Assembly (NCBI RefSeq): GCF_006716765.1
Contig: NZ_VFPO01000001.1
Location: forward strand, 4,402,001-4,466,000
Origin: Actinomadura hallensis
GTDB lineage: Bacteria > Actinomycetota > Actinomycetes > Streptosporangiales > Streptosporangiaceae
Direction of reading: 5' to 3'
Length of the DNA: 64,000 nt
Shown here piece by piece: positions 56,312-64,000 of the stretch; position 1 is the first letter of the stretch; each line of letters starts with the position of its first letter. The position numbers and the translations under genes were made by a program. The notes under the pieces were generated by a model. That model did not search any database. It saw only the letters and a list, made by a program, of their open reading frames with translations, and had not been told where the DNA came from.

Positions 56312-56782
56312 TCAAGTCTGCCCGGCCCGGCCGCCTGCTCCGTCCGGTGCGCGGAGCTTGTCGCGAAGCCAGTCCGGGATGTGCTCCTCCGTGCGCGGGA
56401 AGCGGTCGAGGTCCAGCGCGTAGGCGGACGGGGTGAGCGGCGGGTTGAAGTCGGGCTCGCCGTCGTAGTCGAACTCGGCGCTGAACCGCCCCGAGCGCTC
56501 GACCTGCAGCCGCGCGGTGAACCAGGCGCCCTTGCCGCGCCGGTACATGACGCGGCGCAGCTCGTCCATCTTGCCCACGGCCTGGCCCGGAGGGGTCGCC
56601 TTGCGGCGCTCGCCGCCGGGGCCCTCCACCTCGAACGACGCGCTGTCGATGCCGACGGTGGCGCGGAACTCGAAGTCGAGCCTCTCCCAGCCCGCGGGAG
56701 CCGCGGACCGCAGCGCGCGGACGGCGCCGTTCACCGTGTCCCGCTCCTTCGGAGTACGCAGAACCTGCTCGGGGTGGGTCAC
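56312..56782 (-). CDS. YezG-like (DUF600-type immunity/antitoxin fold) protein
   Basis: Protein of 156 residues. The segment MDELRRVMYRRGKGAWFTARLQVERSGRFSAEFDYDGEPDFNPPLTPSAYALDLDRFPRTEEHIPDWLRDKL fits the YezG/DUF600 family, which acts as immunity protein for YeeF-type toxins in Bacillus. It begins four bases before the hemW stop region and may be co-transcribed with hemW. No toxin gene is visible; the divergent neighbour is unidentified. Family assignment is from memory and moderate. Confidence 0.6.
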   Translation of the reverse strand: MTHPEQVLRTPKERDTVNGAVRALRSAAPAGWERLDFEFRATVGIDSASFEVEGPGGERRKATPPGQAVGKMDELRRVMYRRGKGAWFTARLQVERSGRFSAEFDYDGEPDFNPPLTPSAYALDLDRFPRTEEHIPDWLRDKLRAPDGAGGRAGQT

Positions 56783-57043
56783 GCTGCCTCCGGAGGTCGT
56801 CGGAGCCGGTCGAGGCGGTCGCTCGGCACGCTACCCGTCCGACCGTACCGACACACGCGCCGGGGCCGAGCGCGCCGCCGCCGTGTCGCCGCGAACCCTC
56901 CGAGATCGCCCGGGGACGCTCCGGGACCGGACGTGACCCTCCGGGGCCGGCCGCGGGCGCGCCACGCCCGGCACGGTGCCGCGATCACGTCCGAAAGCGG
57001 TTTCGGGCATGCGAGAATTTGATCGCGCAGCGAACCGCCGGGC

Positions 57044-58039
57044 GTGACGGGGCGGTGCGGGCGACCGCACGCGCCGGCCGACGAGGGTCGCCCGGGCCCG
57101 AAGGAGGAGGGCAGTGCAGTAGACACTGCGAGGAACACGGCACCCGCGCGGGTCGTGCTGCGCGGGGAACCGGACGGGTGGCACTACGTCGTGGCCGACG
57201 CCGCGGGAGCCGAGCGGCGCTGGGACTTCCCCGGCGCGGGCACGCGCTGGCAGACGGGGGCGGGCTCCGGGCCCGAACCGGCGTGGTGGGGCCGCAGGCT
57301 CGCCGAGACGGCGGAGGAGCTGCGCGAGGTCGTCGGCGAGCGGCTGACCGACGCGACGTTCCGCGACCTCGGCGTCGAGGCGGTCATCACCTGGTTCGCG
57401 GTCGACGAGCCCGTCGTGTGGGAGGGCCTGGTCACGCTGCGGGAGGCCGACCCGGCGCGGTTCCCCGGGCGGGTGGCCCCGTTCGTCGTCACGCTGGAGC
57501 CGGGGCGCGGGGCGCTGCTGCCGAACGCGAGCCTGCCGTTCTCCACCCGCGCCGAGGACGCCTGGAGCACCCTCGCCGAGGTCGCCGAGCGCTGCCGGAC
57601 CCGGCCGCCGGAGGCGTCGCTGCTGTGCGGGTGGGCGGGGCACCGCAGCGTCCGGGTGGGGCGGGGCAGGCTGGCGCTGTCCACCGGCCGGGACGAGAAC
57701 GGCGTGGAGCGGCTCGCGGAGATCTGCGCGACGCGGCCGCCCGGCTGGAGCGGCAACCCCGAGCTGCGGCCCCGGTTCGAGAGCGTCGACCTGCTCGACG
57801 AGCCCGCCCGGGACGTCGTCGCCCTGCTGCGGGAACTCGGGCACGAGGTCGTCCGGCGCGGCCGGACGGCGCGGCTGCCCGCGGCGGGCCTCACCCTGTA
57901 CGAACGCGACGACGCCGGCGGCGCGACGGACCGGTTCACCGGCGTCTCCCTGCGCCCGCCCGCCGCGCCCGCGGGCCTGTGGAGCCTCCCCCGCACCCGT
58001 ACCGGACACGCCCGGCCCCGCCCGGTGACCGGGGCCTGA
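57044..58039 (+). CDS. Unidentified soluble protein, start uncertain
   Basis: Up to 331 residues, no signal peptide. After about residue 35 the sequence is well composed: VVLRGEPDGWHYVVADAAGAERRWDFPGAGTRWQTG, AWWGRRLAETAEELREVVGERLTDATFRDLGVEAVITWFAVDEPVVWEGL, and a C-terminal LTLYERDDAGGATDRF. I recognise no family. The first GTG (57044) has no ribosome site; the best one in frame is GTG at 57155. A strong AAGGAGGAGG at 57101-57110 points instead to a GTG (57114) that is followed by TAG after one codon, so the true start or a sequence slip here is unresolved. Confidence 0.6.
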   Translation: MTGRCGRPHAPADEGRPGPKEEGSAVDTARNTAPARVVLRGEPDGWHYVVADAAGAERRWDFPGAGTRWQTGAGSGPEPAWWGRRLAETAEELREVVGERLTDATFRDLGVEAVITWFAVDEPVVWEGLVTLREADPARFPGRVAPFVVTLEPGRGALLPNASLPFSTRAEDAWSTLAEVAERCRTRPPEASLLCGWAGHRSVRVGRGRLALSTGRDENGVERLAEICATRPPGWSGNPELRPRFESVDLLDEPARDVVALLRELGHEVVRRGRTARLPAAGLTLYERDDAGGATDRFTGVSLRPPAAPAGLWSLPRTRTGHARPRPVTGA

Positions 58040-58187
58040 ATCCCGGCCGCCCGCCGGGACGCGCCGCCCGCCGGACGGATGCGCCCCTGCCGCGCGTCCA
58101 GGCGACGCGGGCGCCTCACGAACCCGACGCCCACGGGGAATCCGGCCGTCACCCGATCGCGACCCCGGCGGTCTAGCTTCCCCGATC

Positions 58188-59615
58188 ATGAGAAGCCGTG
58201 CGCGTCATGCCGTGCTCGTCCTGACCGGCGCCGCCCTCGCCGGCGCTCCCCTCACCGCCGCCGCCCGCCCTGCCGCCGCCCGCCCCGCAGCCGTCTCCGT
58301 GCCCGGCACGATCGTGGTCGACCGCGGCGGGCCCGCCCGGTCGCTGCCGTTCACCGCGCCGCGCGACGGGGAGGCCGTGATCACCTTCGCCGCGTCCGCC
58401 CCGGGCGTCTCCTGGGCCCGGAAGGGCGCCGAGTCGGCCGTCGTGTCCATCGAGGTGGACGGCCGCAAGGCGACCGACCTCGTCGTCCCGTCCTCCGAGC
58501 CGGTGGAGCGCAGCCTCGGCCTCGGGCGCGTGCGCAAGGGCCGGCACAAGGTGACGCTGCGGTTCGCCGGCGGCAGCGCCCCCGCCGCCGAACGCGTCCG
58601 GCTCACCGGAACCCGCGTGCGGGTGCCGTCCGAGAACGCCGTGGCGCTGCGCCACGCGCCCATCGTCGCCGGGCGGACGGGATGGCCGTTCGGCGACCCG
58701 TACCAGAACGCGACCACCGACACCCCGCTGCTCGCCTGGCACGAGACCCGGCCCGCCGCGACGCCCGGGCACCGGATCATCGAGTACTCGATGGTGTGGA
58801 GCAACGAGGACGGCGGCACCGACACGCCCGCGCTGATGGCCCGCTGGGGCCGCACCACCGACATCGAGTGGGTGTACCGGGTGGAGGTGGACGAGTCCGG
58901 GCGGCGCGTGGAGGGCACGGCCGTCTACCAGGCGCCGCTGCACCTGACGTTCCAGTTCACCGGGCGCTACGAGGACGACCATCCGGTGCTGCAGACCTGC
59001 ACCGACAACAACAACTTGTGCGACGTCGTCTCCCCCGACCCGCCCCTCCGCTTCCTCCTCGACGCCTCCGGGACCCGCCCGGCCGGCCGCGCCCGCGAGG
59101 CGGTCATGGACCGCGAGCCGTGGACGTACCGCGTCGCCGCGCAGGAGATGGTGCGCGAAGGGAAGATCGAGCAGCCGTCCGACCCGGCGACGCGCGAGGT
59201 CGGCGACCCCCGCTCGTACCTGTTCGTCGAGTTCGCCAAGACGACCGGCGCGGCGGCGGAGTGGGGCTCGGCGCCCGGCGTGGCGCTCGGCGTCCGCCTC
59301 AGGTCCGACCCGTCGACGCTGTACCGCTCCGACCACGACCAGCCCACCTGGTCGATCGAGCGCGACGGTGCCGTCGCCACCACCGTCGAGCTCCCCGAGG
59401 GGACGACGGTCTCCGACATCGCGTCCATCGAGGCGCTGCGCCGCCCCACCGGGCTCTGGGACAACGGCGCACCGGCCACCGTCACCTCGATCAACCGCGG
59501 GTTCTTCCTGGACGACTCCTACCTGCCCCAGCCGTCGTCCATCAGATGGCAGGGGTCGGTGACGCTCACGCGGCAGAACCCGTCCGCCGTCCTCTGGAGC
59601 TCCGGGCTCGGCTGA
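58188..59615 (+). CDS. Large secreted protein of unknown function
   Basis: Protein of 475 residues with a signal peptide (MRSRARHAVLVLTGAALAGAPLTAAARPAAA, cleavage near residue 28-36). The mature protein is beta-rich, with PGTIVVDRGGPARSLPFTAP, a central region SNEDGGTDTPALMARWGRTTDIEWVYRVEVDESG, a disulfide pair in QTCTDNNNLCDVV and the closing RGFFLDDSYLPQPSSIRWQGSVTLTRQNPSAVLWSSGLG. I do not recognise the family. The C-terminal ending on a hydrophobic-aromatic pattern suggests a folded extracellular domain rather than a lipoprotein; no lipobox is seen. Confidence 0.85.
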   Translation: MRSRARHAVLVLTGAALAGAPLTAAARPAAARPAAVSVPGTIVVDRGGPARSLPFTAPRDGEAVITFAASAPGVSWARKGAESAVVSIEVDGRKATDLVVPSSEPVERSLGLGRVRKGRHKVTLRFAGGSAPAAERVRLTGTRVRVPSENAVALRHAPIVAGRTGWPFGDPYQNATTDTPLLAWHETRPAATPGHRIIEYSMVWSNEDGGTDTPALMARWGRTTDIEWVYRVEVDESGRRVEGTAVYQAPLHLTFQFTGRYEDDHPVLQTCTDNNNLCDVVSPDPPLRFLLDASGTRPAGRAREAVMDREPWTYRVAAQEMVREGKIEQPSDPATREVGDPRSYLFVEFAKTTGAAAEWGSAPGVALGVRLRSDPSTLYRSDHDQPTWSIERDGAVATTVELPEGTTVSDIASIEALRRPTGLWDNGAPATVTSINRGFFLDDSYLPQPSSIRWQGSVTLTRQNPSAVLWSSGLG

Positions 59616-59775
59616 CCGGGGCGGCGGCGCGAACCGGCCACAGGCGGACGAAAGGCGGAACTTCCCCGAACTCCGGGCGCGTCCAAGGAGTCGTACACTT
59701 CGCCGACAGGTCTCGAATCGGCCGACAGGTCTCACAGCGAACGTGCAGAGCGAACTTCAGGAGAGGACGTCCGTC

Positions 59776-60303
59776 ATGGCCTACGGGCCTCCCCCGTCGC
59801 CCGGCCAGGGGCAGCCTCAGCAGGCCCCGTGGCAGCAGCCCGGCAACAACCTCTGGCAGCAACCTCAGCAGCCCCACCAGCCGCCGCCCCACCAGGCGCA
59901 GCAGCCCCCCGGCCCGGCCTGGCAGCAGCCACAGCAGGGCGGAGGCTCCTTCCAGACTCCGGGCCACTACGGCCCCGTCTCCCATGACGAGAAGACGTGG
60001 TCGCTCATGGCGTACGTGGGCCAGTTCCTCGTCGGGGCCATCGCGCCCGCGATCGTCTACTTCGGCAAGGCCGGCTCGCCGTTCGTGCGCAGGCACGCCG
60101 TGCAGGGCCTCAACATGGGCCTGGCGGCCATCGCCGTGTGGATCGTGGGCGGTCTGCTGTCCCTGGCCGTCGAGGTGCTCATCTGGGTGCCGATGCTCTT
60201 CACGGCCGCCGTGATGTTCTTCCTCGTGTACGCCGGGCGGGCGGCCAACCGCGGCGAGTTCCGCAGCGTGCCCCCCGCCGTCGCCTGGCCGCTACTGAAG
60301 TAG
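59776..60303 (+). CDS. DUF4870 membrane protein with Pro/Gln-rich N-terminus
   Basis: Protein of 175 residues. A Pro/Gln/Trp-rich cytoplasmic start (about 1-70, many QQP repeats) precedes the DUF4870 body: HDEKTWSLMAYVGQFLVGAIAPAIVYFGKAGSPFVRRHAVQGLNMGLAAIAVWIVGGLLSLAVEVLIWVPMLFTAAVMFFLVYAG, three hydrophobic segments with the RHAVQGLN motif. The family is widespread and of unknown function. GGAGAGG precedes the ATG. A bidirectional terminator follows it. Confidence 0.88.
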   Translation: MAYGPPPSPGQGQPQQAPWQQPGNNLWQQPQQPHQPPPHQAQQPPGPAWQQPQQGGGSFQTPGHYGPVSHDEKTWSLMAYVGQFLVGAIAPAIVYFGKAGSPFVRRHAVQGLNMGLAAIAVWIVGGLLSLAVEVLIWVPMLFTAAVMFFLVYAGRAANRGEFRSVPPAVAWPLLK

Positions 60304-60317
60304 TAACCGGCACACGG

Positions 60318-60345
60318 AAAAAGCGGGCCCCGCGCCGGGGCCCGC
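60318..60345. terminator. Hairpin with U tract for lepA (and DUF4870 gene)
   Basis: GCGGGCCCC and GGGGCCCGC pair over 9 bp around GCGCC. On the minus strand it is followed by TTTTT, a complete intrinsic terminator for lepA. On the plus strand the A run precedes it. Confidence 0.8.
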
Positions 60346-60391
60346 CTGGCCGGTCCGCCCTTCACGGACCTGCGGCCCGCACGTTCCTCTG

Positions 60392-62239
60392 CTACTTGCG
60401 TCCCTTGGCGTCGGACTCGCCGCCGCCCCCGGTGGACAGCGCCGCGACGAAGGCCTCCTGCGGGACGTCCACCCGCCCGATGGTCTTCATCCGCTTCTTG
60501 CCCTCCTTCTGCCTCTCCAGCAGCTTCCGCTTACGCGAGATGTCGCCGCCGTAGCACTTGGCGAGGACGTCCTTGCGGATGGCGCGGATGTTCTCCCGCG
60601 CGATGATCCGGGACCCGATCGCCGCCTGGATGGGCACCTCGAACTGCTGCCGCGGGATGAGCTCCTTCAGCTTCGAGGTCATCATCAGCCCGTACTCGCG
60701 GGCCTTGTCCTTGTGGACGATCTGGCTGAACGCGTCCACCGACTCGCCCTGCAGCAGGATGTCGACCTTCACGAGGTCGGCCTCCTGCTCCCCGCTCGGC
60801 TCGTAGTCCAGCGTCGCGTACCCGCGGGTCCGCGACTTCAGCTGGTCGAAGAAGTCGAAGATGATCTCGGCGAGGGGCAGCGTGTAGCGGATCTCGACGC
60901 GGTCCTCCGACAGGTAGTCCATGCCGAGCAGCACCCCGCGGCGGCCCTGGCACAGCTCCATGATCGCGCCGATGTGCTCGGACGGGGTCAGCAGCGTCGT
61001 CCGCACCACCGGCTCGTACACCTTGGCGACCTTGCCCTCGGGGAACTCGCTCGGGTTGGTGACGGTGTGCTCGGTGCCGTCCTCCATCAGCACGCGGTAC
61101 ACGACGTTCGGCGACGTCGAGATCAGCGAGAGGTCGAACTCGCGCTCCAGCCGCTCGCGGACGATCTCCATGTGCAGCAGCCCGAGGAAGCCGCAGCGGA
61201 ACCCGAACCCGAGCGCCGCCGACGTCTCCGGCTCGTAGATCAGCGCGGCGTCGTTCAGCTGCAGCTTGTCCAGCGCGTCGCGCAGCTCGGGGTACTGGTC
61301 GCCGTCCATCGGATAGAGGCCGGAGAACACCATCGGCTTCGGGTCCTGGTAGCCGCCGAGCGGCTCCGGCGCCGGCCGCGACGCGGCCGTCACCGTGTCG
61401 CCGACCCGGGCCTGCCGGACGTCCTTCACCCCGGTGATCAGGTAGCCGACCTCGCCGACGCCGAGGCCCTGCACCGGCTTCGGCTCCGGGGCGATCACGC
61501 CGACCTCCAGCGTCTCGTGCGCCGCCCCGGTCGCCATCATCAGGCTCTTCTCGCGCCGCGACAGCCGCCCGTCCACGATCCGGACGTAGGTGACCACACC
61601 GCGGTACGTGTCGTACACCGAGTCGAAGATCAGCGCGCGGGGCGGGCCGTCGGGGTCGCCGACCGGCGCTGGGACCTCCGTGACGATCTTGTCGAGCAGC
61701 TCCGGGACGCCCTCGCCCGTCTTGCCCGACACGCGCAGCACGTCCGACGGCTCGCAGCCGATGATCCCGGCCAGCTCCTCGGCGTACTTGTCCGGTTGCG
61801 CCGCCGGAAGGTCGATCTTGTTGAGGACGGGGATCAGGTGCAGGTCCGCCTCGATCGCCAGGTAGAGGTTGGCGAGCGTCTGCGCCTCGATGCCCTGCGC
61901 CGCGTCCACCAGCAGGACCGCGCCCTCGCACGCCGCCAGCGACCGCGACACCTCGTAGGAGAAGTCGACGTGCCCGGGGGTGTCGATCAGGTTGAGCACG
62001 TGGTCGACGCCGCCGGACCGCCACGGCAGCCGCACCGCCTGGCTCTTGATCGTGATGCCGCGCTCGCGCTCGATGTCCATGCGGTCGAGGTACTGCGCGC
62101 GCATCTGGCGCTCCTCGACGACACCTGTCAGCTGCAGCATCCGGTCCGCGAGGGTCGACTTGCCATGGTCGATGTGCGCGATGATGCAGAAGTTGCGGAT
62201 GATCGCGGGATCGGTCTTGTCAGGCTCGGGCGCTGCCAC
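60392..62239 (-). CDS. lepA: Elongation factor 4 (LepA)
   Basis: Protein of 615 residues. GTPase motifs [40 protein letters not shown] and NKIDLPAA; then EF4-specific [34 protein letters not shown] and the C-terminal basic tail [25 protein letters not shown] sequence. EF4 acts on stalled ribosomes or initiation. The GTG start has weak GAACGG upstream. It is divergent from rpsT. Confidence 0.97.
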   Translation of the reverse strand: MAAPEPDKTDPAIIRNFCIIAHIDHGKSTLADRMLQLTGVVEERQMRAQYLDRMDIERERGITIKSQAVRLPWRSGGVDHVLNLIDTPGHVDFSYEVSRSLAACEGAVLLVDAAQGIEAQTLANLYLAIEADLHLIPVLNKIDLPAAQPDKYAEELAGIIGCEPSDVLRVSGKTGEGVPELLDKIVTEVPAPVGDPDGPPRALIFDSVYDTYRGVVTYVRIVDGRLSRREKSLMMATGAAHETLEVGVIAPEPKPVQGLGVGEVGYLITGVKDVRQARVGDTVTAASRPAPEPLGGYQDPKPMVFSGLYPMDGDQYPELRDALDKLQLNDAALIYEPETSAALGFGFRCGFLGLLHMEIVRERLEREFDLSLISTSPNVVYRVLMEDGTEHTVTNPSEFPEGKVAKVYEPVVRTTLLTPSEHIGAIMELCQGRRGVLLGMDYLSEDRVEIRYTLPLAEIIFDFFDQLKSRTRGYATLDYEPSGEQEADLVKVDILLQGESVDAFSQIVHKDKAREYGLMMTSKLKELIPRQQFEVPIQAAIGSRIIARENIRAIRKDVLAKCYGGDISRKRKLLERQKEGKKRMKTIGRVDVPQEAFVAALSTGGGGESDAKGRK

Positions 62240-62482
62240 CGGGGTCCGTTCGCAAACTCACTGGATGGACAAGGACAATGTGCACCTCCCATGGTCCCAT
62301 GCCGGGCCCGATGCTCGGTGCACGGCCCGGTTTGGGGCGGGCCCCCGCGATTGGTAAGCTGTGCGACTGCGTGTGGCGTAGCGTCGTGCCCCGGGGGCAC
62401 CGTCCCGCCCCCGTTCAGACCTTTCGTCAGAGCCTGCCGGAGCGCAGGCGAGGATCGCGACCAAAGCTGAGGCACTACAGAC

Positions 62483-62752
62483 GTGGCTAACATCAAGTCC
62501 CAGATCAAGCGCAACCGGCAGAACGAGAAGGCCCGCCTGCGGAACAAGGCCGTCAAGTCCGAGCTCAAGACGCTGATCCGCAAGTTCCGCGAGGCCGCCG
62601 AGGCCGGCAACGTCGAGGAGGCCCTGGCCGCCCAGCGGATCGCCGCCCGCAAGCTCGACAAGGCCGTCAGCAAGGGCGTCATCCACAAGAACCAGGCCGC
62701 CAACCGCAAGTCGGCGATCGCCAAGCGCGCCGCCGCGCTGCAGAGCAAGTAG
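62483..62752 (+). CDS. rpsT: 30S ribosomal protein S20
   Basis: Protein of 89 residues: [37 protein letters not shown] ... [30 protein letters not shown], basic and helical as expected. It binds 16S rRNA in the 30S body. The GTG start follows GAGG at a rather long distance. A TAAGCT at 62355-62360 could be the -10 of its promoter. It is divergent from lepA, the usual arrangement in this phylum. Confidence 0.97.
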   Translation: MANIKSQIKRNRQNEKARLRNKAVKSELKTLIRKFREAAEAGNVEEALAAQRIAARKLDKAVSKGVIHKNQAANRKSAIAKRAAALQSK

Positions 62753-62765
62753 GACGCGCACGCAC

Positions 62766-62789
62766 GGGGCCGGTCACCGCGCCGGCCCC
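62766..62789 (+). terminator. Hairpin terminator after rpsT
   Basis: GGGGCCGG and CCGGCCCC pair over 8 bp around TCACCGCG, ending five bases before the kptA start. Confidence 0.65.
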
Positions 62790-62794
62790 GACGC

Positions 62795-63337
62795 ATGCCC
62801 ATGGACGAGCGGCGCGCGGTGAGGATCTCCAAGTACCTCGCCCTGCACCTGCGCCACCGCCCCGAGCGGATCGGCCTCGTCCTCGACCGCGGAGGCTGGG
62901 CCGGCGTCGCCGAACTGCTCGCCGCCTGCGCCCGCCACGGGTTCCCGATCACCCGCGCCGAACTCGAGCACGTCGTCGCGGTCGACGGCAAGAAGCGGTA
63001 CGTCCTCGACGGCGACCGGATCCGCGCCGTCCAGGGCCACTCGATACCGGTCGACCTGGACCTTCCTCCCGTCCCGCCGCCGGACCTCCTCTACCACGGC
63101 ACCGTCCGCCGCTCCGTGGAGCCGATCCTGCGCGACGGGCTCCTGCCCATGGGACGCCACGCCGTCCACCTGTCCCCCGACCGCGAGACGGCACGGCGGG
63201 TCGGCGCGCGGCGCGGCGAACCCGTCGTCCTCGTCGTGGAGGCCGGGCGGATGGCCGCCGACGGGCACGAGTTCCGCGTCAGCGAGAACGGCGTGTGGCT
63301 GACCGGCCGCGTCCCGCCGGAATATCTTCGCGGATGA
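62795..63337 (+). CDS. kptA: RNA 2'-phosphotransferase (KptA/Tpt1 family)
   Basis: Protein of 180 residues. Features of the family: RISKYLALHLRHRPERIGLVLDRGGWAGVAELLAAC, VDGKKRYVLDGDRIRAVQGHSIPVDLDL (winged part), PPDLLYHGTVRRSVEPILRDGLLPMGRHAVHLSPDRETARRVGARRGEPVVLVVEA (NAD site) and GVWLTGRVPPEYL. It removes a 2'-phosphate from RNA using NAD. Bacteria lack the tRNA-splicing role of the yeast enzyme, so the substrate is uncertain. Start ATG at 62795 or 62801. Its last 59 bases overlap the end of the convergent HAD-like gene. Confidence 0.93.
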   Translation: MPMDERRAVRISKYLALHLRHRPERIGLVLDRGGWAGVAELLAACARHGFPITRAELEHVVAVDGKKRYVLDGDRIRAVQGHSIPVDLDLPPVPPPDLLYHGTVRRSVEPILRDGLLPMGRHAVHLSPDRETARRVGARRGEPVVLVVEAGRMAADGHEFRVSENGVWLTGRVPPEYLRG

Positions 63338-63806
63338 CCTCGGCGGCCGCCCAGTCCGGGACGTGCCGCACCCACTCCGGCCCGCCCGCCGGGCCGAACA
63401 GGTACAGGTGGGGGACGATCCCCCGGATCGCGCGGTGCACGTCCAGCCGGTCGTCGATCATGTGGGTGATGCCGAGCTCCCGGCAGTGGACCGCCTTCTC
63501 CGCCCGCTCGTAGCAGAACCGGACGTTGCCCCTGGGCAGGCCCGTCCGCGCGTAGAAGTCGTGGTGGTCGAGCCAGGCCAGCGTCCGCTCCCGCACGCGG
63601 TCACCGCACTTCGAGATGATCCAGGCGCGGCCCCCGAACGCCTCGATCAGCCCGGGCAGCACCTCGTACACGCCCGCGGTCGCCGGTGAGGCGAGCGCCT
63701 CCTCGAAGGTCCCGTCGAGGAACGCCGTGTCGTCGCAGCCCGGCGCGAGCGGCCCCCCGTGGATGACGCGGCCGAAGTCGACGCCGAGCCGAGGTTCGAT
63801 GTCCAT
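63279..63806 (-). CDS. HAD-like phosphatase-fold protein
   Basis: Protein of 175 residues with HAD-type elements: LGVDFGRVIHGGP (the first Asp present, the +2 Asp replaced by Gly), WIISKCGDRVRERTLAWLDHHDF, CYERAEKAVHCRELGITHMIDDRLDVHRAI (late acidic motif DD) and LYLFGP. The DxD change makes phosphatase activity doubtful. It is divergent from the LysR gene, with 70 bases between, and overlaps kptA by 59 bases tail to tail. Confidence 0.75.
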   Translation of the reverse strand: MDIEPRLGVDFGRVIHGGPLAPGCDDTAFLDGTFEEALASPATAGVYEVLPGLIEAFGGRAWIISKCGDRVRERTLAWLDHHDFYARTGLPRGNVRFCYERAEKAVHCRELGITHMIDDRLDVHRAIRGIVPHLYLFGPAGGPEWVRHVPDWAAAEVIREDIPAGRGRSATRRSR

Positions 63807-63840
63807 GCCACCACTGTCGGCCCGCCGCCCCTAAAACAGA

Positions 63841-63869
63841 ACTATCGATCAGCGCGGAAACTATAGTCT
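63841..63869. promoter_or_regulatory. Candidate LysR-type operator region
   Basis: AACTAT occurs at 63841-63846 and 63860-63865, and ACTATAGT (63861-63868) is a palindrome. It lies between the divergent HAD-like and LysR genes, just before the LysR start, where autoregulatory sites usually are. Confidence 0.4.
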
Positions 63870-63876
63870 GCGGCTA

Positions 63877-64000
63877 TGGAGCTGGGCCGCCTGTCCACCG
63901 ACGCCCTCGCCTCCTTCGCCGTCTTCGCCGACCACCTCAGCTTCACCCGCGCGGCCGAGGAACTCCACATCTCCCAGCCCGCCCTCCACGTCAAGGTGCG
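63877..64000 (+). CDS. LysR-family transcriptional regulator (5' end only)
   Basis: The frame begins with ATG and reads MELGRLSTDALASFAVFADHLSFTRAAEELHISQPALHVKV before the window ends. AFxxFADHLSFTRAAEELHISQPALH is the LysR helix-turn-helix. The effector domain is outside the window. It is divergent from the HAD-like gene, which it may control. Confidence 0.88.

Overview
The window is very GC-rich, has high-GC codon usage with frequent GTG and TTG starts, and carries a typical actinobacterial housekeeping order: dnaG-rpoD, dgt, ppdK, glyS, a Zur-type Fur protein, uppS-recO, leuA, era, ybeY-phoH, hrcA-dnaJ-rsmE, hemW, lepA, rpsT. F420-type (LLM) oxidoreductase, DUF3097 and GH15 trehalase genes also fit Actinomycetota. 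The mix resembles an Actinomadura-like member of the Streptosporangiales, but that placement is inference from gene content. I saw no rRNA, tRNA, CRISPR array, insertion sequence or prophage.

Positions 1-11200 hold the main accessory region, a tellurium-resistance (Ter) stress cluster read leftward: terD, terD, a TerC-like DUF475 membrane protein, terD, then HpcH-type aldolase, phosphoribosyltransferase-TRSP, StiP cysteine protease/PELOTA protein and HAD hydrolase. The last four genes are joined by three 4-base GTGA overlaps. Known comparative work on Ter systems predicts that this module makes a nucleoside-like metabolite whose identity is unknown. A GH63-type hydrolase follows it, and a divergent helical protein and a YbjQ-type protein lie at its promoter end.

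Positions 11200-23160 hold rpoD and dnaG with an intercistronic hairpin, a strong terminator after rpoD, an orphan sugar-type ABC ATPase, a MerR regulator divergent from an LLM oxidoreductase with identical 19-bp-spacer operators facing both ways, GtrA, an MFS transporter, a ferredoxin-type reductase, dgt and a YdcF-like protein. Positions 23300-35600 hold ppdK, divergent GH15 trehalase, a fused SecDF with an adjacent predicted export protein, a secreted protein, glyS and a DUF1906 secreted protein.

Positions 35700-45400 hold a small monooxygenase-like protein, a membrane protein, zur with a candidate Zur box, an OsmC protein, uppS-recO, an orphan emfourin-like inhibitor, leuA with a leucine-codon leader peptide and nested hairpins (attenuator), ddaH with a zinc-ribbon TerB-like gene, and era. 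Positions 45600-55100 hold a degenerate cytidine deaminase-like gene, phoH-ybeY-corC, HIT, an ECF sigma/anti-sigma-like pair, hrcA-dnaJ with CIRCE, rsmE and DUF3097. Positions 55100-64000 hold hemW, a YezG-like gene, two genes I cannot identify, a DUF4870 protein, lepA, rpsT, kptA, a HAD-like gene and the start of a LysR gene.

Convergent gene pairs are repeatedly separated by long perfect GC-rich hairpins, probably bidirectional terminators.
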